Below, in pieces: positions 9,790-21,159 of a stretch of 64,000 nucleotides of DNA. The notes beneath the pieces are model-generated. The model made no database searches, had not been told where the DNA came from, and saw only the letters and a program-made list of their open reading frames with translations. This DNA comes from Vicugna pacos (Eukaryota > Chordata > Mammalia > Artiodactyla > Camelidae): assembly GCF_048564905.1 (NCBI RefSeq), contig NC_133006.1, forward strand, positions 22,660,001 to 22,724,000, written 5' to 3'. The position numbers and the translations under genes were made by a program. The number at the start of each line of letters is the position of its first letter. Positions within the stretch are counted from its first letter, which is position 1.

Positions 9790-12365
9790 AACTGAAGTTT
9801 TAGTTAAAAACCTTCCAACAGCGAAAACCCCAGGTCCAGATGACTCCACTGGCAATTTCATCAAACACTGCAGAAAGAAAGAATACCAGTTCTACAGGGA
9901 CTCTTATATAACTTAAGAAAAGAAAACATATCTCAACTAACATTTTTTAAATGAGATTAACATTTCCCTCTTCTTAAAAGTTGACAGATATATTGCAAGA
10001 AAAGCTAACAACACATCAATATGCCTCATGGACAGATATTAAAATTTTAAAAACTCAGTGAAATATTATTATCAAATAGAATTGAAGAATTTATAGAAAA
10101 GATAATTCATGACTAAGTGGGATTCATTACAGGCATGCAAACTTGTTCAACATAATATTATGTAAATTACTGTATTAGTAGAATGAAAAATAACCCACGA
10201 TATACTCAATAGATGCAGAAAAAGCATTCAACAGAAAATTTAAAATTGAAGTAAGTTGATTTACAATATATTAGTTTCAGGTGTACAACATAGTGATTCA
10301 ATATTTTTATAGATTATACTCCATTTAAAGTTATTGTAAAATATTGGCTCTATTCCCTGTGCTGTATAATACATCCTTGTTGCTTGTTGATTTTATACCT
10401 AGTAGTTTGTACCTCTTAACCTCCATTCCTATTTTGCCTCTCCCCCTTCCCTCTCCCCACTGATAATCATTAGTTTGTTCTTTATATCTGTGAATCTGTT
10501 CCTGTTTTGTTGTATTCATTTATTTGTTTTATGTTTTTAGATTCCACATGTAAGTGATAACACGCAGTATTTGACTTTCCCTGTCTGACTTATTTCACTA
10601 AGCATAATACCGTCCAGGTTCATCCATGTTGTCGCAAATGACTAAATTTCATTCTTTTTTTTTTATGGCTGAGTAATTCCATAGGATACATATACCACAT
10701 CTTCTTTATACATTCATTTGTTGATGGAGACTTAGGTTGCTTCCATATCTTGACTATTGTAAATAATGCAGCTATCAACATGGGCGTGCATGTATCTTTT
10801 TGAATTAGTGTTTTCATTTTCTTTGGATACACACCTAGGAGTGGAATTGCTGGATCATATGATAGTCTTAATTTTAGTTTTTTGAGGAATCTCCATACTG
10901 TTTTCCATAGTGGCTGCATCAACATTTGACAAAATTTAACCTTTATTCATGATTAAATATTCTCAGCATGTCTTCAACCTGATGAATGATATCTGTTAAA
11001 AATTATAACTAACATGATGCTTAATTTAAAAAAGGCTAAATGCTTTTCTCCTAAAATTGGGAACAAAAGAAAAAGGATGCCTTCTCTCATTATTCCAAGT
11101 AAAAAATCATACTGCATATCTTAACAGGTGCAGTAAGACAAAATAAACTAATAAATAAATGACATATAGCTTAGAAGATAATAAAAGTCTCTCTATTCAC
11201 AGACAAATATATCATATAAAATCCCAAAGAAATAGAAAATCCAAAGAATCTACAAAACTTATTATAATTACTGTGTTTTTCAAGGTCACAAATTCAAAAT
11301 CAATATACAAATATCAATTTTGTTTATATTTACTTGTAAGAAACAATTGAAAAATAAATTAAATAAATACTGTATAAAAAGCACCAAAACCCATAAAACA
11401 CTTAAATATAAATCTTACAAAATATATACAAATCTACATGCAAAAAGCTATGACCACTGATGAAAGAAATCAAAGAAGACCTAAAATACCCTGTCCATTG
11501 ATAATATGACTCAATCTTTTTAAGATGTCCTCAGTTTAATCTATAGATTCAATGCAATTTTATTCAAATTCTCAGCAGGAAATTTTTGTACAAATTGACA
11601 AAGGAATTCTAAAATTTATGTAGAAAAGCAAAAAAAAAAAAAAAGAATAGCCAAAACAATTTTGAAAAAACAAAACAGAGTTGGAGGATTACCAGATTTC
11701 CTCTAAAACCAAAGACATTAAGACAGTCTTGTGCTGGTAAAAGGATGGGCATATTATCAACTGAACAGAATATTGTTGATAATTAGCCCCATATATAGTC
11801 AATCAATTTATCTTTGGCCTAAGTGTAAAGACAATGGAATTTTCAACAAATGGGGATAGAAAAATTGGATATTCATATGCAAAATAATAAACTTTGATCC
11901 CTACGTCACATCCCATACAAAAATACCTCAAAAGAATAAGAGAACTAAAGGAAAAACCTAAAACCATAAAACTTCTAGAAGAAAACAAAGCCGCTTAAGT
12001 TTTAATCACCAAAAACTGGAAATAGCCCAAATGTCCCTCTGTTAAGAAATGGATAAATAAACCACCATAGCATACAATGGGGTGATACACAACAATAAAC
12101 AGGAACAGATTACAGATTCATGCAACAGCATGATAATTTCAAGTCACTATGCTCTAACACCTATATACTGTATAATTCCATTTTTATGACATATTTGCAA
12201 AAGCAAACTATGAGGATGGAGAGAGGAGTTGACTATAAAGGGACAGAGGTGGATATTTCAGAGAGATGAAACTATTCATCTTGATTGTCAATACTCACTG
12301 AGATTTGAATTTAAAAGGGTGAATTTTACTATATGTATATTATACCTTAATTTAAAAAATGGAAC
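9790..12365 (+). mobile_element. LINE-1 fragment, ORF2 to 3' end, interrupted by another L1
   Basis: Sense ORF2 text runs from AAAACCCCAGGTCCAGATGA through GTGGGATTCATTACAGG, AGATGCAGAAAAAGCATT, is interrupted at 10245-10921 by an L1 on the other strand, and resumes at CTTTATTCATGATTAAA, continuing to AATGTCCCTCTGTTAAGAAA and a 3' UTR end before 12365. Many stops and frameshifts; not coding. Confidence 0.8.
10245..10921 (-). mobile_element. LINE-1 3' end inserted in an older LINE-1
   Basis: On the minus strand this encodes the C-terminal end of L1 ORF2 as an open frame of 101 residues (10620-10925; [37 protein letters not shown]), followed by a 3' UTR of the artiodactyl type down to 10245. 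It is flanked by diverged copies of the same ORF2 target: GCATTCAACAGAAAATTTAA at 10224-10243 and CATTTGACAAAATTTAACC at 10923-10941. This is a target-site duplication of about 18 bp and shows a nested insertion. 5'-truncated. Confidence 0.8.
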
Positions 12366-12399
12366 AATACCAAAAACCAAACCATCAAAACCCATAAAA

Positions 12400-12870
12400 T
12401 AAATAGAAATAATTATAATGAAAAATATGAAAATCTTTGAATCCAAAACCACAAATACAGCTGAGAGAAATTTAAAAAGATCTAAAACATATATATGTGT
12501 GTATATATATATATGAAATGAATTTGAAAGCTCAATATTGTTAAGATGTCAATTCTCTAAAATTGATTTATAGAGTCAAAGCAGTCATAATCAATATCCG
12601 AGGCAGATTGTAACCCCCTCTGCTCCCCTCCCCCTTTTTCCTTCTGTAGAAATTACTGTGCTAATTCTGACATTTATATAGAAGATAGGCATATGCAGAT
12701 GACCCACGGAACCAAAACAATTTTCAGAAAAGAAGAAAAAAATTGAAGAACTACCTGGCTTTAAGACTTACTAGAAAGAAAAAGCTATAGTAATCCAGAG
12801 AATTTGGATCTTAAACTTACAAATGTAATATGTCAATTATATCTCAATAAAGCTGGGGGAAAAAAAAACC
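12400..12870 (+). mobile_element. LINE-1 fragment
   Basis: Sense L1: AGAGAAATTTAAAAAGATCT, TTGTTAAGATGTCAATTCTC, ATTTATAGAGTCAAAGCAGT, and the end TATCTCAATAAAGCTGGGGG followed by an A run. A short TA/TG run at 12489-12514 lies inside it. Confidence 0.7.
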
Positions 12871-12879
12871 CTTACAGTT

Positions 12880-15040
12880 ATTTTGGGCTCTGAATCAAGG
12901 TTTTCAATCCTTGGCATCTAATTACATGTGTTACACTTTAAGGGAACACAGAGCATCATACCTTTCTCTGAACAATTCCTTTCCTGATTTGGATTGGAAA
13001 ATTGGTCAAGATTTTATTAAAGGCACACAACTTACAACTCTAAATAAAGATGTTTTCGGTATGGCTTTCAAACATGGCGAGCCTCAGTCCTGGCTAAGGT
13101 TGGTAACTGCTCATGGATGGTTTGGGAGTTGGGGAGCAGCCAGTGAGAAAATCACTGTTTTTGGATAAACTGTGGCATGGCAGGCACTTCAGGGATGCTA
13201 CCTTGTGAAAGTCTCACACCTGTATTGTTGGGCAGGTACAGCATTATCCTTAATTTATGGAAAAATAAAAGGTGGAGTCCAGCAAGAGCCTTTGAGGCTC
13301 TTAGGCTTAAAATTATTGTCCTAAAAGTGGAAGTGCTCAACTTCAAAATCCCAGATTCTCATATACCTCATTCTGCAACTCTTTTCACTTATAATCTATG
13401 CCTGCACTGTCCAACACGCTCACCAGCGTGCCTACTGAACACTTGCAAAGTGAGTAGTCAAAATTGAGATGTGCTATGCATGTCAAATACATACCAGAGT
13501 TCAAAGACTTAGTATGAACAAAAAGAATTTTAAATAGCTCATTAATTATTTTTGTACTGCTTGTATGTTGAAATCATAATATTTTGGCACTCAGGTCTTG
13601 ATGCCAACAGAAAGACTCAATGCTCTCAGAGTGAGCTGTTAAGGTCTTTATTCTGAGGCCAAAAATTTCCTAAGTTAGAAAGGTAGGAAACTCAGGATGG
13701 AAGTGAAAAAATTCTTTGCTGGGCATGAGACGCCCTGTCTAAGGGAGAAACAGCTATGTAGAAGGAGAGGTGGGGTAGGTGAGGAAAGAAAATCTAGTCA
13801 AGCTGTTGAAGTTCAAAGCAAAATATCAGTAGTTCGTGAAATCAGTGCCACTAATATTTTGGAGAGGTTCACCATGGACCATAATCATTTTTGTAGAATC
13901 ACCTAGACACTTTAAACATAGAAGCTGTGCTTTGGGAATCTGTAGATCTTACTTTTCCTAAGTGGGCAAAGTCTGGACAAGATACATATACAAGTCTAGA
14001 ACTCAGATTCAACTAACCATGTCAATCTAGCACACAGCTTTTCTTCCCCTGTTCCTGCCAACTTGGCCTTTTTCTTTCTGAGTCTAGGAGATCATGTGAC
14101 CTGTAAGTCCTCAGCTTTTAGGATATGGTTGGGTAGAGAACAGTTCAATTAGCGATGATCCAGTAACATCAACATTAAAGAGATGATGTTGCAATTACTC
14201 TACTATAATATGCTAATTTGTTTTCTCACTCCCCACCCCATGGATTAATATAGTGAATAAAATGAACATCTGTTTTCCTTACAGCCACCTAGATCTTTGG
14301 GTTTGAAAAGGAGAAATTCGTGGTCCTTCAGATAACTGAATATAAACTGTCATAAGCCAGGAAGAGCTTGGCAGTGGAGTTTGAAAGACTGAGACAAGTT
14401 TTTCAGGTGACCCCTTGAGTTTCTGTTATGGAGAGAGTAGATATATTTGTCAAGACCCCACATCCAGGCTACAGCATGTGAGGCAATCATAGACTTTTGA
14501 GAAGGATTTTATTCAGCCTTGTATTTCTCAAATACCTCGCATATACCACTTACACTACTGGCTGGCTGTGAGATGACAAGGGATTGTAAATTTACAGTCA
14601 GAAGTAAGGTGAAATTTACAACGCAAGTGTTCAGGTCCTTCCCTGGAAACTGCAGACATAATGAAATCCTGCCTCCCTTTGTTTATATTGTGTGGGGCTG
14701 GAGAGTTAATTTGTACTTGTATGTTCCTTCCAACTACAGACTTTAGAAATATTTCATCCTCTCAAACTAAAGAAATATTTGAGAAATTATTGCTTCCACG
14801 CATGTTTAGAAAAGGAAACACTTTTGAAAATTAAACAGCATAGCTGAGAAGAGAGTAATTATAAATCAAAGTGGTGAAATTAGTAAGTGTTCGTTGGTTT
14901 TGCCTAGTTACCATCATGCCTACTAACTTTTAGAATCACACTGTTAATTTTAGAATTTCATGTGGCATTTGATTTATAGTTATCTTTTCAGCTTTTCATG
15001 TTACATTAGTAAAATTTTGCTATATTTGTTATTTGTTACA
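12880..15040. other. intergenic DNA with one possible transposon remnant
   Basis: No gene is recognised. At about 13410-13605 there is text similar to a widespread old mammalian element (GAGATGTGCTATGCATGTCA, CAAAGACTTAGTATGAACAA, TGAAATCATAATATTTTGG), probably a DNA-transposon remnant; I do not name the family. The remainder, including open frames at 12911-13168 and 13697-13906, shows no family features. Confidence 0.4.
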
Positions 15041-15127
15041 TATTACATTTTGTTTGTATTGTGAAGACAGACACTTTTTCTGTACATAGTAGCTTTATTT
15101 CTGTGGGTTCTCTGATAGCTTAGTTTT

Positions 15128-15170
15128 CCAGAGACAAGTGATGTTGTCCTATATCTGATCCTCATTGGCT
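15128..15170 (+). promoter_or_regulatory. X/Y-box-like module 1
   Basis: X-like CCAGAGACAAGTGATGTTG (15128-15146) is followed by Y-like ATTGGCT at 15164-15170. The distance from TGATG to ATTGG is 25 nt, against 27 nt in the DRB promoter at 59743-59771. Regulatory activity is inferred from the motif only. Confidence 0.45.
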
Positions 15171-15816
15171 GGAGAGAACATGTCCAATGACAGATTGCTG
15201 TTCCACTTAGAACACAACTTCTGCAAATGTTCTTTGTCAATAAATCCTAGTTTAGCTTATGCTCTCTTTGTGGGCAAGAGGTGGTAGGTAGGGTGGGAGT
15301 TGAGCAGAGCTGCAAAGCCACTCTGGATGGGCTGCACGTCCCCCAGTATCTTGAATCTGTCTCTTGAATTTATTTCTTTAGGTCCAAACTATAATAATTA
15401 ATATGGTGATCAGAGGTAATGAAATAAATCATGTCCATAGAAGAACAAAATGATACAGAAAAGAAACAGCAAATTGAAAATTAAGCAATATAGTGGAGAA
15501 GAAAGCTAATCATTTTTAAAAATTGCTCAATAGAGTAGCAGTCTCGTATATACGGGTACTTTTCATACTGATTTTTGGGAACATGATATCCCAGGTAGAT
15601 GTTGATTGAAACTGCATTAAATCTACTATTATATTCCTTTCTTGGAATAATGTATTCTCCTCCACTTATTCATCTTCTTTTGTGGTTTCAGAAAAGTTTT
15701 GCAGTATTTTCACTGACTTTTTATATTCCTTGCTAAATGTATAACAATATTTTATATTTTTTTCCCTTGTTAACAGATACTTTTTTCTTTTTCTTACAGT
15801 CTTTCATGGCTTAGTC

Positions 15817-15840
15817 TGCCAGAGACAAATGCTGCTGCCT
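15817..15840 (+). promoter_or_regulatory. X-box-like half module 2, Y box absent
   Basis: CTGCCAGAGACAAATGCTGC matches the other modules and shares the upstream TTAGT flank with module 3, but no ATTGG follows at the expected distance. Likely decayed. Confidence 0.35.
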
Positions 15841-15939
15841 CCCATATTTTTTTTAAATAAACCTGATAATACAACTTTTAATAATACATTGATCTAAAAT
15901 TACATTATTACATTTATTTCTGGGACCCTTTTTAAAAGA

Positions 15940-16085
15940 CTGAAGTACAGTCAGTTACAGTGTGTCAATTTCTGGTGTACAGCACAATGTACCAGTCATG
16001 CATATACATATATATATATATATAATATATATATATATTTGTTTTCATATTAGTTTTCTTTAAAGGTTATTACAAGATATTTTAA
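15940..16085 (-). mobile_element. LINE-1 3' end fragment with TA microsatellite
   Basis: Antisense L1 3' UTR: AATTTCTGGTGTACAGCACA, a TA run at about 16005-16040, then AGGTTATTACAAGATATT. Same artiodactyl L1 3' UTR type as at 10245 and 61630. Confidence 0.65.
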
Positions 16086-16750
16086 CTTGCCTGAGAGGAA
16101 AGTTTCCAATGTCTTATTTTGGTTTCACTTAAACCCTACTTCTGCAAAGTTTGTCACCAAAGCCTGGCTAGAGCGGAGTGGTGGTGTGGAGACTGGGGGT
16201 TGGGGTGAGGAAGTATACATAGCACTCACACCATGGGTGTGCCTTCCAAGGTCCTCTGCTCCTCTGTCTAAAGTACGTTCCATATGAAAAGGAAGTGAGG
16301 GGATCAGCAGTCAGCTGAGGGAACATGTATCACCCTTCTGATCTAGGTCATGATCAGGTGTTGCACTTAAACCAAGGATGGGCTCACGCCTACGTACCTG
16401 TAGGGAAATGACAGCCATAAATACCAACTTCTTAAAGTATTTCTACTTCTGGAAATGCTGAGGATACTTCATTTCTTTATGTCCACTCAGTCCCAAGTGA
16501 GTTTCATGAAGTGCCGACTGGGTCTCATGGTGTAGGCTCTGCTTAAGAAACTGCATAGACTCGTAAAATCAACTATGAGTTCAAACTACTGGTGTGAACC
16601 TGATTTTTGCAGTTTTAGAATCAACCAGCAAATCCTGGGATGTGTAGATGGTGGAAAGGAAATCAGGATGGGGTGAAGGGATGGACCCAGCTATTTCCCG
16701 AGATGTCTGGGATCTAGTTAGTTTCCTGGAGGTGTCTAGAACAATGGCAG

Positions 16751-16895
16751 AAGCTAGTACATTTTTGGGAGGGTGGGAGGAAGGTAATTAGGTTTATTTA
16801 TTTATTTATGTTTTGGAGGAGGTACTGGGGATTGAACCCAGGATCCTGTGCATGCTAAGCATGTGCTCTGCCACTTGAGCTATACCCTCCCCCAC
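16751..16895 (-). mobile_element. camelid-type tRNA-derived SINE, full length
   Basis: On the minus strand the element begins with a tRNA-like head: the A box region TATAGCTCAAGTGGCAGAG, then the B box GGGTTCAATCCCC, then CAGTACCTCC, an (AAAT)n stretch and a tail with CCTAATTACC. This is the structure of the camelid vic-1-like SINE. It is flanked by an exact 15-bp duplication, CTAGAACAATGGCAG, at 16736-16750 and 16896-16910, so the insertion is comparatively young and the ends are certain. Confidence 0.9.
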
Positions 16896-17099
16896 CTAGA
16901 ACAATGGCAGACTCTAAAGCACGACATAGCTGTTCCTCTCAAATTCCTTCTCGTGTCTCCTTTCTCCTCATCATAAAGAAAACCAGGCTTCTGTTGGCTT
17001 TTGATTCTGAGACTTTCTCCCCAGATGTATTGAAAACTAGCAAGGCTAGTGAGAATAAGAAGATAGGTTGACAGATTACCCTCCAGCCATAATGATAGT

Positions 17100-17368
17100 G
17101 ATAATTAATAATGATAATAACAATAATGCCCAATACATTGCCTGCTTACTGTATGCCAGGTACTCTTCGAAGTGCTTTTACTATATTAACTTGCTTAATC
17201 TTCATGATGTCATGGGGTAGGTGTATTATTATTACTTCCTTTCCCCATTTTATCAGTTAGGAAATTGTAGCACGGAGGAGTTGAATCCTTGCCTAAGGCT
17301 ACACCATTAGTGAGAGGTGGAGCCAGGATTCAAACTCAGGCAGTTTAATCTCAGAGTGATGTGCCAGG
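17100..17368 (+). repeat. MIR SINE
   Basis: Near-complete MIR: TGCTTACTGTATGCCAGGTA, then CTTAATCTTCATGATG, CCCATTTTATCAGTTAGGAA, and GAGCCAGGATTCAAACTCAG with CAGTTTAATCTCAGAG at the right end. Plus orientation. Confidence 0.85.
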
Positions 17369-18089
17369 GAGACACTTGTACTACGCTGTGCACAGAGGGC
17401 CCTTGGAGCTGTACGTCTCCTCACAGGCACTGGACCAGTTGTTAAACCACCCACTTAATTCTTCTAAAGAAATGGAAATTTGCATTTTTGCAGCTGACTA
17501 AGCTCTACTCTGTGGACTCCTTATGAGTGGAAAAAGGGTCTTCTTTATTCCTTTGTTTCTTATACCTGACGCAGTATTTGATTCATGCACGCACAGATGA
17601 ACACTCTTGCTGAGATCCAGAATAATTTATCTTCAAGTTATTTAAACAGATGATATTTTGGAGTTTTGATGATCAGCTGAAGAATCTGTAATTTTATTCA
17701 GTGAGACTTAGAAATCTTATAGCCTCAAACACTTTGAGGCTAAAAAAACTTTCAAGCTTTATCAAAAACCAGAGCAATGTCCCTGAGCTGGTATCATTGC
17801 TAAACATGGCCAAAGGGTCAAGGCTTACACCCAACCCCAGTAGTTCCAACACAGAAATTGCCGTATTTTAACGACAGACTGGACATTTCCTCTGAAAGTT
17901 TCCTTTTGCAGCAAAAACAGTGTGAGCATCAATAGTGCTCTTCTATGTATGCGTGGGGACCACAGGGTTCATGGGCTCTGAATTTAAGGCTCATCAGACT
18001 GGGGAGTGTTCATGTATTTTCTTTTCCTTTTGTCTGTGAGGTACAAAGTGGTAACTGTTTTAGTTCCATGAGGTAAAAGACTAAAAAAA

Positions 18090-18232
18090 AAAAAGAATAT
18101 TTTGAAGGGAAATGAGAAGTAGAAATGACTAAAGTTATAATGAATAATCTATAAAAATGTCAAATCACTATGTTGTTCACCTGAAGCTAATATGATATTT
18201 TAACTCAACTATACTTCAATGAAAAAAAAATG
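18090..18232 (+). mobile_element. LINE-1 3' terminal fragment
   Basis: AAATCACTATGTTGTTCACC, TGAAGCTAATATGATATTT, then CAACTATACTTCAATGAAAA and an A run: the standard end of an artiodactyl L1. Confidence 0.75.
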
Positions 18233-18510
18233 GCTAAAGGTATGTGAAAGGATTGAAAAGTGGGCTTGAAAGCTCAACTAAGATTGGAAACTTAGTTTAT
18301 CACCTCAATCCCAGGAGGATCATGAAAGCCTGATGGAGAAGAAGAAAGTGAGGGAATAGACACAGTGGAGATGGCATGGGCAGAGAGCTTCTGAAATTCA
18401 GAAATTCTACGTAATGCTCCATATTCAAATTCCATAGACAAACTTCACTGAACTGAGATGTAAATGGAATTTCTTTCCCAGCTTTGAGTATGCCTTCTCG
18501 ACAGTTTAGT

Positions 18511-18557
18511 CTGCCAGAGACAAATGACGCTGCCTTTCTTCCTTCATCTTATTAGCT
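18511..18557 (+). promoter_or_regulatory. X/Y-box-like module 3
   Basis: CTGCCAGAGACAAATGACGC (18511-18530) is the best X1-X2 match in the family, with TGACG reading as a CRE half site in the X2 position. The Y position holds ATTAGCT at 18551-18557, one base off ATTGG. It lies about 630 nt from the candidate CTCF motif at 19184. Confidence 0.45.
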
Positions 18558-19183
18558 GGAAAGAAAAGTATTTTATGATACATCATGATTACATGTAAAT
18601 GTGGTTCATGCAAAGATTTATGTCATCATCCTTCCTCTTTAACCACAACCCTGGTCTAATAACCACGTCCCAAATAGCTCCCCGCTTCCTGCAAGCATCA
18701 AATGGATCATTAGTTTCTCTCAGGTTTTCCATGTAAATTTTAGACAGCAATATAGTCTCTGGTCAATCCGCCAGTTATCTTCACACAAGATGTGTGAAAG
18801 AACATAAGAACAAATTATTTGTACATAAGTGTATCAGAGGAACACAGGTTAACACCCCGAATCATGAAGGCAATTTTCACTAAGACGTATTTTACAGGGC
18901 ACTTTGTGAACATATGAATCCAACATATTAGTAACAACATTGTAGAAGTTTCTCGTGGTAGAAAAAAAATCATCTGGGAAATCCATTACAATGGGAAGGT
19001 CTGAAATTGTTTGGTATGACAGTGAGGACTGTGTCCAGCTCTGGGTCAGAATTAGAGCCACTGTCTCAGTATCTGAAGAGACTGGAGTTTTGAATGGTAA
19101 GGAGGCGGGATCTGTTGAGTTCACACTTGAATGGAGAATGGAACCATGATGACTGCCAGCTTGGAAGTCCCGGCAGTAAAAAA

Positions 19184-19195
19184 GCCCCCTGCTGG
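19184..19195 (-). promoter_or_regulatory. strong candidate CTCF motif between DQA and DRB
   Basis: The minus strand reads CCAGCAGGGGGC within GGCCACCAGCAGGGGGC, a 12 of 12 fit to the CTCF core CCASYAGRKGGC. In human the DRB1-DQA1 interval contains the CTCF-bound XL9 element (Boss laboratory work, from memory). The position and the neighbouring X-like module make this the natural candidate for an equivalent, but no binding is shown here. Confidence 0.55.
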
Positions 19196-19934
19196 TGGCC
19201 AGTCCTCAAACCCTGTGCATAAGCTGGGCCATCAGTGAGGGCACAAGTATATTTTCTGGAATAGTGTACCCTTCAGGGCCTGGGCTAAATTAGCCAGAGC
19301 CATCTCTTCCTTCACTCCACCCAGTGAAAAAAACTGGTCAAGCAGCCCTAATTTGCTCTGCATTATAGAATTTTCTAAAAGCGATGGCACCACAAAATGC
19401 TCGTTTTTTAGCTCCCTTGGGTTTTCTCACTTGTAGTTTGTTCTATCTTTCTTACTTTTGCTGAGGCATTATCCAAAAACTAAGCTTATAAATTCTGTAA
19501 TCTCTTTCTTCTAGTAGATTTTCTAAAACCTAATTTAAATTTGAGACTAGGAATCTTTTTGACACTTGGAGACTGAAAGGAAGCATCTCTATTCCCTTCT
19601 ATACTTACTCATTCCTGTGAACTGGTGAGTCTGGAGATCACAATACAGTCCTGAAAGTGACAAATTTCTCTGCTAGTTATCTCTGTTATTGAAATCTCCT
19701 TAATATGGGAATCCTTACCATGTCACAGGATGTGACTGGCTTTGTGGGGTTGGTCATGGGAGACCAATTGCACTGCCAAGTAATTCAGTGAAAAGCACTG
19801 ATGTCTTCCCTTGCCCTGAGCATTTTAATCTGAATGATGTCTTCCCATAAAGGCTCTGTGGGTCCTTAGTCAATGGTAAAGAGATTCTGAGAATCTTTCT
19901 GAGAACTTTTTCCATAATAGAATTCTGGTTATTT

Positions 19935-20305
19935 CTATTTTTATTTGTTTGCTATTACCATCTCTGCCTCTGTGAACATCCTGGTGCATGTCTCCTGGTC
20001 CACATGTATAAAGGTCTTTAGAACACATGTAAGAGTAGAATTGCTGTGTGTTGTATGTGTTTTTATAGCGTTACTGGATTTAACTAGTTGTATGAATTTA
20101 TACCTCCACTATCAGTGTATAATTAATCTCACTAATGGACTTTCTTGCCAATAGTTGGTATTTTCAGACTTTTTCATTTTGTCCATCAGTTGAGAATTGA
20201 ATGGTACCTCCTGGTGGTTTAAAAATGCATTTTGCTGATTACTACCAAGTTGGGAATCTTTACATGCCTATTGGCCTGCTGTGTTTCCTTTTCGTAATCT
20301 AGCTC
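19935..20305 (-). mobile_element. old LINE-1 3' fragment, antisense
   Basis: Antisense text of an L1M-type element: GTGCATGTCTCCTGGTCCAC, GTAAGAGTAGAATTGCTGTG, CTTGCCAATAGTTGGTATTT, AATGCATTTTGCTGATTACT. Heavily diverged. Confidence 0.65.
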
Positions 20306-20639
20306 TAGCCCTTCCAGTGACATTAAGTTCCTTATTATTTTTATATATATAAAAATATCCATAAGTCTAGATAGAAATAAATTTATAGGATTTAGATTTC
20401 AGTTTTTTAATCTCAATTTCCTGTATAAATAACGTATTAAAATGATTTCATCCAACTTGTTACATAGTTTTTAAAGTGGTCGATATAATTTTAAGAAACA
20501 TAAAGTCAATTATCAATATTTTAAAATGTTTTTTGCTATCATATTTCTGTTAAGAAATGCTTCCTTACCTCAGTTCATAAAAGTAAACTTCTAAATTTTT
20601 TACTAGAAGTTAAAATTTTTTCTTGTTCATGTTCATGTT

Positions 20640-21150
20640 GAGTTTTCCCTCCGGATAACCTGTTCTCACAGGATGATTTATTAAAAACTGCACCATTTCC
20701 TAGGTGAATTCCAGTGCCAACTCCAGTGCATGGATGGGATGGTGCTGAGCCCTTTGTTTTTGTTCATTTGTCTGTAAGTCTATCCCTGCACCAATCTCAT
20801 TCTTTTTATACTCAAGTTTCAGACCATTTTGGCCAGAGAATATACTTGATATGAGTTCAGTCTTCTTAAATTAAGACTTGTTTTGTGACCTAACATATGA
20901 TCTCCCTTGGAGAATGTTTTGTGTGTGCTCGAGAAGAATGTATATTCTGCTGCTGTTGAATGGAACAGTCTGTATATGTCCATTTGGTCCTTTTGGTTTA
21001 AATTTTTACTCAAGTCCATTTTTTCGTATTGATTTTCTATATGGATGATCTATTCATTGTTGAAAGAGGGGTATTGAAATCCCCTACCCTTATTACATTG
21101 CTGTCTGTTTCTCCCTTCAGATCTGTTAATAATTGTTGTATATATTTAGG
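20640..21150 (-). mobile_element. old LINE-1 ORF2 fragment, antisense
   Basis: Antisense ORF2: GAGAAGAATGTATATTCTGC, GAAAGAGGGGTATTGAAATC, CTGTTTCTCCCTTCAGATCT. Probably part of the same old insertion as 19935-20305. Confidence 0.7.
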
Positions 21151-21159
21151 TGCCCCCAA

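Noticed and set aside
10620-10925. 101-codon minus-strand open frame as a gene
   Set aside because: It is the C-terminal end of LINE-1 ORF2 in a truncated element.
16751-16895. tRNA gene
   Set aside because: A and B boxes are present, but the sequence has a SINE tail, target duplications and no full cloverleaf; the same holds for 24124-24254 and 57417-57553.
20205-20216. CTCF-like motif (CCTCCTGGTGG)
   Set aside because: It has core mismatches and lies in an old LINE-1 fragment; weaker than the sites at 2708 and 19184.
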